From: a virus
Direction: 5' to 3' (one strand)
DNA: 22,317 nucleotides
IMG/VR virus record: IMGVR_UViG_3300008050_000358
Location: 1 to 22,317 of that record
The translations under genes were made by a program, and so were the position numbers. Position 1 is the stretch's first letter. Each line of letters starts with the position of its first letter. Below are positions 15,077-22,129 of this stretch, in pieces. Under the pieces are notes generated by a model. It saw only the letters and a program-made list of their open reading frames with translations. It was not told the DNA's origin and made no database searches.

Positions 15077-16945
15077 ATGCAACCATCGGAAGCTATACGA
15101 AAAGCTAAAGAAGCTGGAATGTTCTGCTTTGACATAGAACATGATCCAGAATTAAAATCTAGTGACCCGGACTTTAAAATGTTCGGATGCGGGTTCAAGA
15201 CGGACGGCGTGCAAACGTTTGCACGCGACCCGAAATGGGTAAGCATAGTCCTAAAAACCCTCTTCGCAGATCCAACCATAGATGCGGTAGCCTATAACGG
15301 CAAGTACGATCTTCGATGCTTGGCCGCAGCTAAGATAATCTCGTTTGAAGATTTTCCTACGGAATCCCTATGCGACCCTATGGTAGCGGTAAATCTTTTA
15401 GACGATAACCGTAAACCGGGGGAAATGGGATTAAAGAAGGTAATCCTAGACATGTTCGGATATAAGATGGCGTCCTTCAAGGAAGCTAGTTCGGACGGAT
15501 TGGACACCGAGGCGTTTGAAGAATACGCCTTAGACGATGTAATTCAAGAGTATCGTCTATGGAAATATCTTAAGCCCCAATTGGAAGAACAAGGTTTAAT
15601 GCCCATCTTCCGAAGAATCCTAATGCCGGTATCATCCGTATTTTCTGATATGGAAATGGTAGGTATTAAATGGGACTTGGTAGGAGCCCGCCGACTTCTT
15701 CGGGGATTCCAAGAGCTTAGGACTAAGATGGAAAAGGAGATCCATAACGAGATAGGTCATATCAATATTAACTCGGGGGATCAGTTAGCTAAACGACTCT
15801 TTACGGATTTAGGGTATTCAACTAGAGGGATTACTCAAACAGCTAGCGGAAAACGTTATAGCACTGACGCTTACGCTATGAATACTCTAGCCCTGAAATA
15901 TCCTATAGCAGATAAGATACGCACATATCGCACTGCTACTAAGATGATAAATACGTATATCGAACCCATTTCTCGACTAGCGTTGGACGATGTTAGGGAA
16001 CGAGTTCATCCTACTATCTGGGTTATTTCTACTACGGGTCGAACTAGAATGACTGACCCTAACTTCCAGAATATTCCGGCTTGGATTCATACGAGGAAAG
16101 GCTTTGAGCATCTGAATATTAGGAAGAACGTAATCGCAGCAGACGGATACTCTCTTATTGTAGCTGACCTATCTCAAATTGAATTACGTTTAGTAGCTCA
16201 CGTATCTAGAGATGAGATATTTACTAACGCTTACCGGACTTGGGTTTGTAGTAATTGCGGAACAGGTGAGTCGGACGTAATCCTCCATCGTTGCCCAAAG
16301 TGTAACTTATTAGAGAACGAGTCAGCTTTAAAAGGAGGCGAGGGATTTTGGCACGGGGAAGATTTACATCAAAAGACGTGCGATCTAGTACCGGCAACTA
16401 AGAATCGTCAAGGAGCTAAGACGGCCAATTTCGCTCTAGTTTATCTGGCTACGGCTTGGAAGATGCATATCGAATATCCGGACCTTTCGGTTCGGGAATG
16501 GGAGAAAGTAATTAAAGAATACTTTGCCCGAGACGCATATTTCGGGGTACATAAGTGGCATATTCGGATGGAGCACTTATTTAAAACTAGGAGAGTGTGT
16601 ACGGATATTTTTGGAAGAAAGCGTCGAATACCGGCGGCTGCCGTAAAACGTAGTTATAAACACGCTCTAAACCAGTTCGTTAACTTCATTCCTCAAGCAT
16701 CAGCTTGTGCTATGATGGAATTGGCCGCAGTTAATATGAGAAAGGATTTCATTGATCGGGAGGTATGGAGAAGGGAAATTTACCCAGTCAACTTCATCCA
16801 CGACGAATTAGTATTTGAAGCACCTGACGAGTTAGCGGAAAAGTACGCCCGAGAAATTAGAGATCACATGGAACTAACGGTTCAACTTAAAGTACCTGTT
16901 AGAGCCGACGTAGTGATAGCAAAACGATGGGGAGATGCGAAGTGA
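15077..16945 (+). CDS. Family A DNA polymerase with 3'-5' exonuclease and inserted zinc ribbon
   Basis: 622 residues from ATG 15077 (GGAG 7 nt upstream; an upstream TTG lies before the terminator and is rejected). The exonuclease site is intact: Asp19 and Glu21 in FDIEHD, Asp78 in AYNGKYD, Tyr150 and Asp154 in YALDDV. No 5'-3' exonuclease domain. Polymerase motif A is VADLSQIELR (Asp364), motif B is RQGAKTANFALVY (Arg444, Lys448, Phe452, Tyr456), motif C is IHDELVFE (His575-Glu577). Between motifs A and B is an inserted four-cysteine ribbon (Cys391, Cys394, Cys406, Cys409) not present in E. coli Pol I. Motif B has Ala where Pol I has Gly after Phe. It is the replicative polymerase of this phage. 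The HNH gene overlaps its stop. Palindrome copy 8 lies 133 nt into the gene. Confidence 0.93.
   Translation: MQPSEAIRKAKEAGMFCFDIEHDPELKSSDPDFKMFGCGFKTDGVQTFARDPKWVSIVLKTLFADPTIDAVAYNGKYDLRCLAAAKIISFEDFPTESLCDPMVAVNLLDDNRKPGEMGLKKVILDMFGYKMASFKEASSDGLDTEAFEEYALDDVIQEYRLWKYLKPQLEEQGLMPIFRRILMPVSSVFSDMEMVGIKWDLVGARRLLRGFQELRTKMEKEIHNEIGHININSGDQLAKRLFTDLGYSTRGITQTASGKRYSTDAYAMNTLALKYPIADKIRTYRTATKMINTYIEPISRLALDDVRERVHPTIWVISTTGRTRMTDPNFQNIPAWIHTRKGFEHLNIRKNVIAADGYSLIVADLSQIELRLVAHVSRDEIFTNAYRTWVCSNCGTGESDVILHRCPKCNLLENESALKGGEGFWHGEDLHQKTCDLVPATKNRQGAKTANFALVYLATAWKMHIEYPDLSVREWEKVIKEYFARDAYFGVHKWHIRMEHLFKTRRVCTDIFGRKRRIPAAAVKRSYKHALNQFVNFIPQASACAMMELAAVNMRKDFIDREVWRREIYPVNFIHDELVFEAPDELAEKYAREIRDHMELTVQLKVPVRADVVIAKRWGDAK
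15210..15223. promoter_or_regulatory. Dispersed palindrome, copy 8 (TGCAAACGTTTGCA)
   Basis: Exact class A consensus, extended by G and C to 16 bp. Inside the polymerase gene near its 5' end, read as Val-Gln-Thr-Phe-Ala-Arg, a different frame from copies 3, 6 and 10. Confidence 0.72.
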
Positions 16946-17301
16946 CCGTGGAATATCTCAAACTTGAAGGTTATCCGGGGTATATCGTCAGTAATGACGG
17001 AAAGATTTGGTCGGTGGCGAAAGGGTCGCTCCATGAAGTAAAAGGTCGGGATAACGGGAAGGGGTATTTACAAGTAGTTTTATATAAGAGAGCCGGGGTA
17101 ACTACAGAGAAGCATCAGAAGTACGTTCACGTACTTATCGCTGAAGCGTTTATAGGTCCGTCACCTGGAGAAAACTATCAAGTAAATCACAAGAATAAGA
17201 TTAGGACCGATTGTTCCGTAGCTAATCTTGAATGGCTCACCGACATAGATAATTATCGACATCGGGATGGCATATTACCGGCAGAGGAGTACCGGGATTG
17301 A
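16942..17301 (+). CDS. HNH endonuclease with NUMOD4 motif (homing-type)
   Basis: 119 residues from a GTG in a GTGA overlap with the polymerase stop, chosen because GGAG lies 7 nt upstream; an in-frame ATG at 16927 would add five residues. The N-terminus (YLKLEGYPGYIVSNDGKIWS) is the NUMOD4 DNA-binding motif. The HNH core is YVHVLIAEAF...GENYQVNHKNKIRTDCSVANLEWLT: the first His-Val-Leu block, the central Asn-His, and the final Asn-Leu-Glu-Trp as in the HNH_3 family. Such free-standing nucleases usually nick DNA and spread by gene conversion into related phages, often beside polymerase or nucleotide genes. I see no intron or intein boundary in the polymerase. The stop codon overlaps the -35 box of promoter P3. 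Confidence 0.88.
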   Translation: MTVEYLKLEGYPGYIVSNDGKIWSVAKGSLHEVKGRDNGKGYLQVVLYKRAGVTTEKHQKYVHVLIAEAFIGPSPGENYQVNHKNKIRTDCSVANLEWLTDIDNYRHRDGILPAEEYRD

Positions 17302-17326
17302 CACTATATCCGGTATCGGGTATAAT
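17298..17326 (+). promoter_or_regulatory. Sigma70 promoter P3 of the recombination operon
   Basis: Perfect TTGACA (17298-17303), 17-bp spacer, perfect TATAAT (17321-17326). The -35 box overlaps the HNH stop. The spacer has TCCGGTATCGG at 17309-17319, as in P1. The expected start near 17333 gives a ~53-nt leader that contains palindrome copy 9, centred near +41. Confidence 0.92.
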
Positions 17327-17366
17327 ACATATATACATCGGGAGAGCGACAGCAACTAAAACCTTT

Positions 17367-17380
17367 TGCAAACGTTTGCA
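17367..17380. promoter_or_regulatory. Dispersed palindrome, copy 9 (TGCAAACGTTTGCA)
   Basis: Exact class A consensus, between promoter P3 and the helicase gene. It ends 5 nt before the ATG at 17386, where a ribosome site would be expected. This is the copy with the most classical operator position. Confidence 0.75.
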
Positions 17381-17385
17381 CGATT

Positions 17386-18747
17386 ATGAAAATACAAATC
17401 GGACGACTAGCGTGGATTCCTCGCTCGGAAATATCTCCTGAAAGGGAAGTATCTCTTAGAACCAACCTCATATTCGACTTTACAGAAGATGGGGGCGGAG
17501 TGGTCCGACTATTCGAGGATAGAGACGACGCTATCGGAATACCTAGAGTTTATGGATTATCGGAATTCCCCGAACTTGAGGTAGAAGACGTATGTGCATC
17601 TACTCAAATAGACGACTGGCCGGAGCTAACGTTTCCCCCCGGAAAGGATTACCGGCAGGGTCAAAAGAAGTCTATCGATAGAATATTTAAGGTATTTGAT
17701 GATGGAAAATACGGGGCTCTTTTGGAGGCTCACACTGGTTCGGGTAAAACTCTTATGGCAACGGCCATAGCTTCTCAATTAAAACAGCCTACCCTTGTAG
17801 TAGTACATAAAAACGACTTAGCTGAACAGTGGCAGAATACGTTTGAAGAATTTTTCCCCGGAATTCGGGTGGGGCATTGTCAGGGTAAGAAGTGGGATTA
17901 CGAAGATAAGCACATAGTTACGGCTATGGCTCAAACGATCTTCTCTCAGAAAGATATTACTCCAACATCATTCTACAATAAATTCGGGATGGTAATATTT
18001 GACGAAGGCCATAGGTATCCAGCTAGAACCTTTGAGCAAGTAATGAGATGCTTCCCAGCCAGATACCGATTAGCAGTATCGGCCACATGGAGAAGAAAAG
18101 ATGATCTCGAATGTATTTGGCATTGGCACGTAGGTACGGTTGAACACCGATTAGTAGCCGATCAATTAGTTGGGGAATACAAGCAAATTAATTGGGCCAC
18201 TAATATACAAGATAGGATGTTCTATCAAAAGTACGGCAGATTCGGTATAAATACCGCTAGGTACATAACTAGCATTTCAAGAAATGCTCCATACAATAGA
18301 TGGCTTGCACATCAAGTAGTTCTAGCTTCTGGTGTAGATCGACGGGTACTGCTGGTAAGCGATAGAGTAGAACAATGCCTAAAGATCCGAGAGTTGATTC
18401 TATCTCAATGTTCGGGTGTAACTGTCGGATTATACGTAGGAGCTATCGATAAGAAAGCGGTAAAGAAGGAGGATAGAGATAAGGCTAAGGAGTGCGACAT
18501 AGTTCTAGCTACTTACGGAATGATGTCGGAAGGCACTGATATCCCTGAACTAGATACTCTATTCTTCGCCACGCCTAGATCCGATATTGAACAGGTAGTA
18601 GGTAGAATACAACGACCTAACGATACCAAGAAGCAGTTATTAATAATAGACCCCGTATTTCAAACGAAATACAATAAAGCTCTAGCAGCAAAACGACGGA
18701 CGTTTTACAAAAAGCTGGGCTTTAAATCTCAACCTGATGAGGAGTAA
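17386..18747 (+). CDS. SF2 DNA helicase (UvsW-like DEAD/DEAH family)
   Basis: 453 residues. Motif I AHTGSGKT (115-122), motif Ia VVVHKNDLAEQW, motif II DEGH (206-209), motif III SAT (232-234). In the second RecA domain are ATYGMMSEGTDIPELDTLFF and QVVGRIQRP (motifs V and VI with the arginine finger). The ~90-residue N-terminal part before the helicase core resembles the DNA-binding cap of UvsW/RecG-type phage helicases. It likely unwinds branched or R-loop structures during recombination-dependent replication, consistent with the RecA-like recombinase three genes on. The ATG lacks an SD because the palindrome takes that place. It ends with AGGAG that serves the next gene. Confidence 0.88.
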   Translation: MKIQIGRLAWIPRSEISPEREVSLRTNLIFDFTEDGGGVVRLFEDRDDAIGIPRVYGLSEFPELEVEDVCASTQIDDWPELTFPPGKDYRQGQKKSIDRIFKVFDDGKYGALLEAHTGSGKTLMATAIASQLKQPTLVVVHKNDLAEQWQNTFEEFFPGIRVGHCQGKKWDYEDKHIVTAMAQTIFSQKDITPTSFYNKFGMVIFDEGHRYPARTFEQVMRCFPARYRLAVSATWRRKDDLECIWHWHVGTVEHRLVADQLVGEYKQINWATNIQDRMFYQKYGRFGINTARYITSISRNAPYNRWLAHQVVLASGVDRRVLLVSDRVEQCLKIRELILSQCSGVTVGLYVGAIDKKAVKKEDRDKAKECDIVLATYGMMSEGTDIPELDTLFFATPRSDIEQVVGRIQRPNDTKKQLLIIDPVFQTKYNKALAAKRRTFYKKLGFKSQPDEE

Positions 18748-18751
18748 AAGG

Positions 18752-19171
18752 ATGCCCACAATTGACGAATTAAAAGCTGCGGCTAAAGAGGCCAAAACGC
18801 CAGAACCTGAAGAGGCTGTAGCTATGGACGAAGTAGTTCCTCACGTAGCTGGGAAGACCGGATACTTGCGGGTCACTAAAATGTGGAAGGATAGCGGGGA
18901 AGTAAAATCGGAAGATAGTGACGAAGAACTCATTGATGTTCAGATATCCAATCCTCTAGTAACGATGGCTACGGTATCATTCCATTGTGATATGTCACTC
19001 AATCTTGGAAACTATGAAACTGTAAAAGTTGGGGTATTCGCATCAGTCCCTTGTTACGTTGAGGAGATGGATGACGCATTTTTAGCGGCGAAAAAGTTCG
19101 TTGATCTCCGACTTAACAAGGAAGTCAAGAGTATTCGGGACTATCGAGAAAAGAAGCGGGGTGGCGAATGA
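18752..19171 (+). CDS. Unknown small acidic protein before the recombinase
   Basis: 139 residues from ATG 18752, chosen over an earlier in-frame ATG at 18737 because AGGAG (18740-18744) lies 7 nt upstream of it, inside the end of the helicase gene. The N-terminal ~35 residues are Glu/Lys/Ala-rich and likely disordered. The middle has a beta segment (YLRVTKMW, LIDVQISNPL), and the C-terminal part reads SLNLGNYETVKVGVFASVPC then a charged helix (DDAFLAAKKFVDLRLNKEV). The pattern 'NLGNYE..KV.V..S.PC' followed by a helix looks familiar to me from phage genomes, where function is not assigned. It could be an accessory of ssDNA handling or of the recombinase, whose gene overlaps its stop by ATGA. 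No catalytic motif. Confidence 0.75.
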   Translation: MPTIDELKAAAKEAKTPEPEEAVAMDEVVPHVAGKTGYLRVTKMWKDSGEVKSEDSDEELIDVQISNPLVTMATVSFHCDMSLNLGNYETVKVGVFASVPCYVEEMDDAFLAAKKFVDLRLNKEVKSIRDYREKKRGGE

Positions 19172-20259
19172 ATCCCGAAACCCTACTTAAAGCATTCAAG
19201 GAAAAGATCAATAAAACCTATAAAGGGGAAGTATTAAAACTGGGTTCGGATGTAGCTAAAACTAACCTAGCTACTAAACGTTTTTCATCAGGAATATTCT
19301 CTTGCGACATGGCTCTCGGGGGCGGTTGGCCTTTTGGGAAAATTGTAATTGATGCGGGGGACGAATCTACAGGAAAGACTTTAAAGGCTATTAAGGCGTG
19401 CGTATCGATCCAGGAATACGATCACATGACACGCCAACATAAGGATTATATTAAAGAAGGGCGACCTTTTAGACCCGGTAGAGCATTATACATCGATGCC
19501 GAAGGATCATGGGACGAAGATTGGGCTACCCGACTAGGATTTGACCACGATCACCACATGATTGCTCAATGTGAATTCGCAGAACAGGCGATTGATATCG
19601 CTAACGGGGCAATTAGAGAAAACCTATTCGACATAATTGTAATAGATTCTATCGCAGCTTTAATTCCTATGAAGGAGTTAGAGGATTCAATGGAGGATTG
19701 GCAAATGGGGCTAGCTGCCCGACTCGTTAATAAAGCAATGCGTAAATGGGTAGGGTCTCTTAATAAATTAAAGCAGACGACTAATAACGGGGGGCCTTGT
19801 ATCTATTGCTTAAATCAATTTAGGATAGATATTAACGCTCCTTCTTTTATAGATCCTCGGGTATTACCGGGAGGAAAGGCTCAACGATTCGCTTGCTCGA
19901 TTTTAGGATATACTAAAGGCCCTAAAGTTGAGGATGGGGATAGTAAGGAAACGGAATGGGTAACTCTCGGAGGAGTATGGAAAAAGAATAAAACCTATCT
20001 ACCTAAACTCAACTACGAGTTTAAGATGCGTCTCAAAGACTCGGCAGACGGTAGGACTGGGGATGTTGAAAATATTAATAAATTGGTAGAAGAGGGGCTA
20101 AGTCGAAAATTAATTAAGAAGGTAGGAGCTAAGGTTGTTTTCGGTAAAGTAGAAGTATCTAACGAACGAGCGTTTAAGGAGAGACTCAGAGTATCTCCGG
20201 TACTTCAAAAACAACTTTGGCGGTCTATCGTAAAACAGGCTTGCGGGGTACTTATATGA
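19168..20259 (+). CDS. RecA/UvsX-like recombinase
   Basis: 363 residues. FSSGIFSCDMALGGGWPFGK corresponds to the RecA start of the ATPase core; Walker A is GDESTGKT (64-71), the catalytic Glu lies in YIDAEGSWDEDW (Glu112), and Walker B is FDIIVIDSIAAL (154-165). A loop MTRQHKDYIKEGRPFRPG (~87-104) separates Walker A from the catalytic Glu strand and is longer than in E. coli RecA. CLNQFR (~199-204) fits the conserved Gln of loop L2. It should form filaments on ssDNA and catalyse strand exchange, working with the gp32-like protein, UvsW-like helicase and resolvase-like nuclease. Start in an ATGA overlap with GGGG upstream. The following gene again overlaps by ATGA. Confidence 0.92.
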   Translation: MNPETLLKAFKEKINKTYKGEVLKLGSDVAKTNLATKRFSSGIFSCDMALGGGWPFGKIVIDAGDESTGKTLKAIKACVSIQEYDHMTRQHKDYIKEGRPFRPGRALYIDAEGSWDEDWATRLGFDHDHHMIAQCEFAEQAIDIANGAIRENLFDIIVIDSIAALIPMKELEDSMEDWQMGLAARLVNKAMRKWVGSLNKLKQTTNNGGPCIYCLNQFRIDINAPSFIDPRVLPGGKAQRFACSILGYTKGPKVEDGDSKETEWVTLGGVWKKNKTYLPKLNYEFKMRLKDSADGRTGDVENINKLVEEGLSRKLIKKVGAKVVFGKVEVSNERAFKERLRVSPVLQKQLWRSIVKQACGVLI

Positions 20260-20636
20260 GCGACGAAGAACTCGATTATAGTATCGGGGGGAAGAGACGA
20301 CGCGAATCCGGTAAGGCTAAAGTAAATCGCCATGAAAAAGAAATAGCCGAAAAGTTAGGTGGATTCGCTCAACCTGCTTCTGGTGCGTTAGATCACATGA
20401 AGGGGGACGTAAAACTAGATAACTTCCTCCTCGACAGTAAGGAGACTATACACGCTTCGATTAAGGTCGAAGGGAAGGATCTAACGAAGATTTGTAGGGA
20501 AGCGGGGGAAGTAAACCTCCATCCCGGTCTTTATATAAAGATAGAGAAGATAGCAAACACTACACCGAACGAGTGGGTTTTAATACCTGCTGAAATATTT
20601 GCTACTTTGGCAGAAAGGGTAGACGATGCCGATTAA
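20256..20636 (+). CDS. PD-(D/E)XK nuclease, Holliday-junction-resolvase-like
   Basis: 126 residues from ATG 20256 (ATGA overlap with the recombinase; a longer frame starting at 20217 is less likely). After a basic N-terminus, RHEKEIAEKLGG supplies the family's N-terminal Glu; FAQPASGALDHMKGDV gives the Ser-Gly-Ala turn and the Gly-Asp; NFLLDSKET gives Asp60 and Lys62, i.e. D-x-K in place of the more common E-x-K. Then KVEG and a helix with Lys (LTKICREAGEV), and GLYIKIEK. The layout matches small archaeal Hjc/VRR-like and phage resolvase-type nucleases. It likely cuts branched DNA made by the recombinase. It overlaps the next gene by 11 nt. Confidence 0.7.
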   Translation: MSDEELDYSIGGKRRRESGKAKVNRHEKEIAEKLGGFAQPASGALDHMKGDVKLDNFLLDSKETIHASIKVEGKDLTKICREAGEVNLHPGLYIKIEKIANTTPNEWVLIPAEIFATLAERVDDAD

Positions 20637-21015
20637 AAAGAAGACGAAGAAAAAAGCTACTAAACCTGCATTAGAGATGGGGAAAGCAGAAGTAAAGTCT
20701 AGAGGAATCGTAGTAATAGATTTCGACTGTCTTTGGGACGATAGTAAACGGGATATATTTGAAGGAGCCGACGAATTTTGCAAACGTTTGCACGAACAGT
20801 TTGATTTGGTTATAGAGACAGACCGCGATGTACCGGACGTAAAATTAGCGTTGGATGAGGCTGAGATTAGGTACAAGAGAGTAGAGGGGACCGCTTCAAT
20901 CGTTGCAATAATTTCTGATAAGGCAGTTAGATGCTATCCTAAACGGACTAATCGGGCGTGGAATTGGTATAAGGCTGCTTTAAGCGAACTACGTATGACA
21001 GTAGGTAACAAATAA
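20626..21015 (+). CDS. HAD-like protein with degenerate motifs
   Basis: 129 residues, ATG preceded by AAGGG at 7-nt spacing. The N-terminus is extremely Lys-rich (KKKTKKKATK). Then VVIDFDCLWDD offers Asp32 and Asp34, like motif I of the HAD superfamily (DxD), followed by GADEFCKRLHEQFDLVIETD, in the place of the 'L..L...v.i.T' motif II, and SIVAIISDKAVRCYP where HAD hydrolases usually have an acidic pair before 'a..f'. Here that pair is weak (only Asp98), and no obvious motif III Lys is present, so catalysis is uncertain. It might be a small phosphatase, a DNA 3'-end processing fold or a non-catalytic relic. Palindrome copy 10 is inside (Cys-Lys-Arg-Leu-His). TAATG coupling to the next gene. 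Confidence 0.5.
   Translation: MPIKKKTKKKATKPALEMGKAEVKSRGIVVIDFDCLWDDSKRDIFEGADEFCKRLHEQFDLVIETDRDVPDVKLALDEAEIRYKRVEGTASIVAIISDKAVRCYPKRTNRAWNWYKAALSELRMTVGNK
20779..20792. promoter_or_regulatory. Dispersed palindrome, copy 10 (TGCAAACGTTTGCA)
   Basis: Exact class A consensus within the HAD-like gene, 153 nt after its ATG, read as Cys-Lys-Arg-Leu-His. Confidence 0.72.
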
Positions 21016-22112
21016 TGGATTTTCTAGGCACGCTGGGCGAATGGCGGGAAGACAAGAAAAAAGAAGAGGCTACCCACGATGAGGAAGTTCTCTACTTATT
21101 AAGGGCTTGTAAAGCATTCGGGGATGGGATGCCTCCCCAACCCACTCAGACGAACCATCTACGATCAAGCCAGATGCATGGGGTTTGCCCAAGAGAATTC
21201 GTAATGAACTATTGGCAACCCCGACCCAATAGATCGTTCGACATGAAATCGCAATTTATGATGGGTATGGGAACCCATATTCACGATTACGTACAGAACG
21301 CTATTCTAGGCCCAATGGGAGTACTACATGGTAAGTGGGTGACTAATTACGGTTCTGGTGCCGCAGGGGAGCCTGAGGATAAAATAATCCGCAAGAAGAT
21401 GTTTTCAGGCGAAGATGGGCCAATCACGCACTTTGTCCGAACAGGATTTCACCCTGACCCTGAAAAAACGATTTGGGAATTATCCCAGCAGAAACCTTTA
21501 ACTTGGAGATACGAGGAAGAGAAGGTTTGGTCGGAAAAATATCGTATCTCAGGTCATGTGGATGGAGTTGTATCACTTGACAGAATAATGTTTTTATACG
21601 AGAATAGGTCGAAGATAAAGAAAGACTACAAATCCGTAATGCGGGACGTTCTTTCAATTAGTGCGGAAGACTTAGCTCTCTTTGAACTCAAGGTATCCGG
21701 TACGTTTGTTTGGGACAAGGTTTTGGGGGGATCAAGCATTGCTCCATATTACAAGACTCAAGCTAACATTTACCAAAAATTAAGGGGTTTACATAAAACA
21801 GTTTTCTGGTATATTAATAGAAACGATATCAAGTCTAAGGCTTTCATCTATAATCATAACAACAGTATTTGGGTGGAAGCTAAACGAAAAGCCTTAGTGG
21901 TATGGAAGTCAATTCGGGACGAGACGTTACCAGACTCCATGAAAACTTGTAAGATACCTACCGAGAAACGGGCTCGGGATTGCGTCTTTGGAAAAGAATG
22001 TTGGAGTCACCGATTCGACTTTAAAGCCTATGTAGAAGAAGGTAAAAAAATGGCGGCGGAAGAAGGACGTAAATTACTAAACCTCTCAGATTGGAGAGGG
22101 GACGGTGAGTAA
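21015..22112 (+). CDS. Cas4/RecB-like PD-(D/E)XK nuclease with probable Fe-S cluster
   Basis: 365 residues; ATG in TAATG coupling. Cas4-family hallmarks in order: LRSSQMHGVCPREF (Cys58), MGTHIHD (His88, His90), SGHVDGVVS (Asp183), FELKVSG (Glu224, Lys226), TQANIYQ (Gln249), and three C-terminal Cys in TCKIP, RDCVFG and KECWSH (Cys312, Cys323, Cys329). One N-terminal plus three C-terminal Cys is the Fe-S ligand pattern of Cas4 and AddB-type nucleases. A ~70-residue insertion between the His motif and Asp183 is longer than in typical Cas4. There are no CRISPR genes nearby; in phages such enzymes serve recombination as 5'-end resection exonucleases. Here it sits with recombinase, helicase and resolvase genes, supporting that role. 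A GC hairpin overlaps its end. Confidence 0.82.
   Translation: MDFLGTLGEWREDKKKEEATHDEEVLYLLRACKAFGDGMPPQPTQTNHLRSSQMHGVCPREFVMNYWQPRPNRSFDMKSQFMMGMGTHIHDYVQNAILGPMGVLHGKWVTNYGSGAAGEPEDKIIRKKMFSGEDGPITHFVRTGFHPDPEKTIWELSQQKPLTWRYEEEKVWSEKYRISGHVDGVVSLDRIMFLYENRSKIKKDYKSVMRDVLSISAEDLALFELKVSGTFVWDKVLGGSSIAPYYKTQANIYQKLRGLHKTVFWYINRNDIKSKAFIYNHNNSIWVEAKRKALVVWKSIRDETLPDSMKTCKIPTEKRARDCVFGKECWSHRFDFKAYVEEGKKMAAEEGRKLLNLSDWRGDGE
22082..22099 (+). other. Short inverted repeat at the end of the Cas4-like gene
   Basis: CCTCTC (22082-22087), 6-nt loop, GAGAGG (22094-22099), in the last codons of the gene. No T-run follows and the next gene's ribosome site is 17 nt away, so it is not an intrinsic terminator. 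It may be chance or an RNA-processing structure. Confidence 0.3.
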
Positions 22113-22129
22113 TCTCAAAGGAGTGAGTC

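Noticed and set aside
20894-20908. TTCAATCGTTGCAA as a degenerate palindrome copy
   Set aside because: Arms are shifted by one base relative to the centre and only partly match.
21579-21605. TTGACA followed by TATACG in the Cas4-like gene as an internal promoter
   Set aside because: The spacer is only about 12 bp, too short for sigma70.
21015-22112. CRISPR-Cas system because of the Cas4-like gene
   Set aside because: No repeats, Cas1/Cas2 or effector genes are present; the neighbourhood is phage recombination.
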